A DNA stretch of 8,091 bases from Smithellaceae bacterium. GTDB lineage: Bacteria; Desulfobacterota; Syntrophia; Syntrophales; JAQULV01. The first letter of the stretch is position 1; each line of letters opens with the position of its first letter. The translations under genes and the position numbers were made by a program. Shown in pieces: positions 7,234 through 8,091 of this stretch. The stretch is from positions 1 through 8,091 of the forward strand of contig JAQULV010000041.1 of the NCBI GenBank assembly GCA_028718405.1, written 5' to 3'. Under the pieces are notes generated by a model, which was not told the DNA's origin, made no database searches, and saw only the letters and a program-made list of their open reading frames with translations.

Positions 7234-7273
7234 CACACATCCTGATCAGATCATGAGCATGGCAGGCAGACCC
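7218..7273 (-). promoter_or_regulatory. Candidate antiterminator pairing competing with T1
   Basis: Minus-strand GGGTCTGCCTGC (7273-7262) can pair with GTGGGCAGACCT (7229-7218): 12 consecutive pairs, nine Watson-Crick and three G-U. The core of eight Watson-Crick pairs is GGTCTGCC with GGCAGACC. The downstream strand takes up 8 of the 12 bases of T1's 5' arm, so this helix and T1 cannot coexist. The upstream strand lies right after the Phe codons of the leader ORF and can alternatively close on itself (GCAGG 7276-7272 with CCTGC 7266-7262, 5-nt loop). That local hairpin would play the part of the 1:2 protector hairpin in amino-acid attenuators. Pairings were found by eye; energies were not computed. 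Confidence 0.6.
7231..7258 (-). repeat. Imperfect hairpin across the leader ORF stop
   Basis: Minus-strand GCTCATGATCT (7258-7248) pairs with GGATGTGTGAGC (7242-7231) around a 5-nt loop GATCA. This gives eleven pairs with three G-U and one bulged G. It contains the leader ORF stop codon (7253-7251) and overlaps the first three bases of T1's 5' arm, so it would compete slightly with full T1 closure. It may be a pause or spacer hairpin; its role is unknown. Confidence 0.45.
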
Positions 7274-7319
7274 TGCTAAAGAAGCAAAAAAAGTTAAACA
7301 CTATCCCGCCCAAGTACAT
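7251..7319 (-). CDS. Putative Phe-rich leader peptide (22 aa)
   Basis: A short ORF starting ATG at 7319 and ending TGA at 7253-7251. Residues 6-15 read IVFNFFCFFS: five Phe codons within seven (residues 8-14), plus three Cys in the peptide. The preceding TAGGTGGAAGG offers a ribosome site: AGGTGG at 7332-7327, 7 nt from the ATG. The ATG would lie about 25 nt from the predicted transcription start, close to the spacing in known attenuator leaders. The style resembles the enteric pheA and pheST leader peptides, with clustered Phe codons just before a terminator/antiterminator region. The ORF end is placed so that a ribosome at the stop would cover the antiterminator strand. Caution: a T-rich tract gives Phe codons by chance, so the call rests on the combination of features. 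Confidence 0.6.
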   Translation of the reverse strand: MYLGGIVFNFFCFFSRVCLPCS

Positions 7320-7350
7320 CAGCCTTCCACCTATGATCTTTTGGTGACGT

Positions 7351-7379
7351 TTTATAACGGCAAAATGCGCATTAGTCAA
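7351..7379 (-). promoter_or_regulatory. Sigma-70-type promoter of the operon
   Basis: Minus-strand TTGACT (7379-7374, five of six to TTGACA) is followed after exactly 17 bp by TATAAA (7356-7351, five of six to TATAAT). Transcription would start near 7344. It begins 8 nt after the stop codon of the sigma-54 activator gene and upstream of the leader ORF and both terminators, as an attenuated operon would require. No second promoter is visible between T2 and the binding-protein start. Confidence 0.7.
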
Positions 7380-7386
7380 GCAAATA

Positions 7387-8091
7387 TCATCCATCCAGGC
7401 CCAGTTTCTCTATCCGGTACCGGAGCGAATCGAACGTTACACGAAGAAGCTCCGCCGCTTTGGTCTTGGAGCCGCCTGTCTTTCTGAGCGCATTCTCGAT
7501 GATCTTGCGTTCTACCTTCGCCATCTCTTCATTTAGATTTATCCCCCTGTCAGGTATTTCGCCTGAAGCCGCACGTTCCTCATTCTCGAACCGTCCGGCA
7601 AGGAAAAGGTTCTCCGGCAGAATTATGTTCGATGTCTCCAGGGCGATGCTCCGCTCGATGATGTTTTCCAACTCCCGCACGTTTCCGGGGAATTCATAAT
7701 CCATCAGTAGTTCCATGGCATAGGTTGAAATGGTCATGACCTCTTTGGAGAATTCGCGACTATATTTTTCGATAAAGAAATTTGTTAGTAAGGGGATATC
7801 CTCTCTTCTTTCCCGCAGGGGCGGCATCCTGATCGGAATTACATTAAGACGGTAGTAGAGATCTTCCCGGAAGCCTCCTTCCGCGACCTTTTTCTCCAGA
7901 ACCTGGTTTGTGGCGGAGATGATGCGCGTATCGACCTTCAAGTCATCGGCGCCGCCGATGCGGCGGAAGGTCTTTTCCTGAACCACCCGCAACAGCTTTA
8001 CCTGCAATACCGAGGGGAGCTCTGCTATCTCGTCGAGAAAGATCGTTCCTCCTTTGGCAACCTCGAACAGGCCTGGCTTGTCGACGTAAGC
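7387..8091 (-). CDS. Sigma-54-dependent transcriptional activator (NtrC/PilR type), C-terminal part
   Basis: The frame is open through the right edge and ends at TGA (7389-7387), giving the last 234 residues. The fragment begins just after the expected GAFTGA loop: VDKPGLFEVAKGG (3-15), Walker B TIFLDEI (16-22), sensor I RIISATN (56-62), the arginine region FREDLYYRLNV (74-84), PPLRERREDIPLL (about 91-103) and sensor II FPGNVRELENII (134-145). The final 50 residues form a Fis-type helix-turn-helix (GGSKTKAAELLRVTFDSLRYRIEKLGL, split around 206-232). The family is an enhancer-binding ATPase that remodels RNA polymerase-sigma-54. The ending TFDSLRYRIEKLGL recalls PilR-like response regulators, but the N-terminal sensing domain is outside the window. 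Its signal and targets are unknown. It precedes the importer operon in the same direction, but T1/T2 and a separate promoter suggest a separate unit. Confidence 0.95.
   Translation of the reverse strand, partial: AYVDKPGLFEVAKGGTIFLDEIAELPSVLQVKLLRVVQEKTFRRIGGADDLKVDTRIISATNQVLEKKVAEGGFREDLYYRLNVIPIRMPPLRERREDIPLLTNFFIEKYSREFSKEVMTISTYAMELLMDYEFPGNVRELENIIERSIALETSNIILPENLFLAGRFENEERAASGEIPDRGINLNEEMAKVERKIIENALRKTGGSKTKAAELLRVTFDSLRYRIEKLGLDG

Noticed and set aside
7195..7344. A T-box or metabolite riboswitch in the leader
   Set aside because: No T-box sequence complementary to a tRNA acceptor end (TGGNACC type) and no familiar riboswitch core is visible. The structure is explained more simply by a leader peptide and terminator/antiterminator. 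A covariance-model search would settle it.
7136..7386. A sigma-54 (-24/-12, GG-N10-GC) promoter for the operon, expected because a sigma-54 activator gene is adjacent
   Set aside because: Scanning the minus strand of the gap I found no TGGC-N8-TTGC-like pair at the right spacing. The nearest GG and GC pairs are 12 or more bases apart, and a good sigma-70 pair is present instead.
7387..8007. An internal TTG at 8007 as the start of the activator gene
   Set aside because: The frame continues upstream to the window edge with conserved family sequence (VDKPGLFEVAKGGTIFLDEI), so the TTG is an internal Leu codon and the gene is truncated by the window.

Overview
This window is almost entirely one minus-strand operon, read from about 7380 down to position 1. 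It encodes a branched-chain-amino-acid type (LIV/HAAT family) ABC importer interleaved with carboxylic-acid:CoA ligases. The mix of a LIV-type transporter, a FAA1-like AMP-forming ligase inside the transporter genes, a divergent phenylacetate-CoA-ligase-like gene and a sigma-54 activator, at roughly 50% GC by eye, suggests a Desulfobacterota ('deltaproteobacterial') anaerobe of the fatty-acid- or aromatic-degrading or syntrophic kind. That assignment is an inference from gene content; no rRNA or phylogenetic marker is present.

Layout in transcription order: (1) 8091-7387, the C-terminal 234 residues of an NtrC/PilR-type sigma-54 activator. (2) 7386-7136, a 251-bp intergenic leader with a good sigma-70-like promoter (TTGACT-17 bp-TATAAA), a 22-codon Phe-rich leader ORF with its own ribosome binding site, a 12-bp antiterminator pairing and two tandem intrinsic terminators. 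(3) 7135-5930, a periplasmic substrate-binding protein. (4) 5930-5103, LivG ATPase. (5) 5048-3105, AMP-forming long-chain/aryl acyl-CoA ligase (GTG start). (6) 3095-2217, LivH permease. (7) 2220-1138, LivM permease. (8) 1125-322, LivF ATPase (GTG start). (9) 312-1, the first 104 residues of a PaaK-like ligase running off the left edge. Joints are tight: two start/stop overlaps, gaps of 9-12 nt, and stop codons embedded in the next gene's Shine-Dalgarno. The largest internal gap is 54 nt.

The genes form a complete importer (binding protein, two permeases, two ATPases) with ligases that can trap the imported acid as a CoA thioester. The likely substrate is therefore a carboxylic acid (aromatic, aryl-alkanoic or fatty) rather than, or as well as, leucine/isoleucine/valine. 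The sequence does not fix the substrate.

The most interesting element is the leader. Its small ORF has five Phe codons in seven (residues 8-14, FNFFCFF). The RNA after the Phe codons can form either an antiterminator or a strong terminator, in the geometry of ribosome-mediated attenuation known from pheA and pheST of enteric bacteria. If real, a LIV-type importer/ligase operon would be controlled by phenylalanyl-tRNA charging. Sequence geometry supports this but it is untested.
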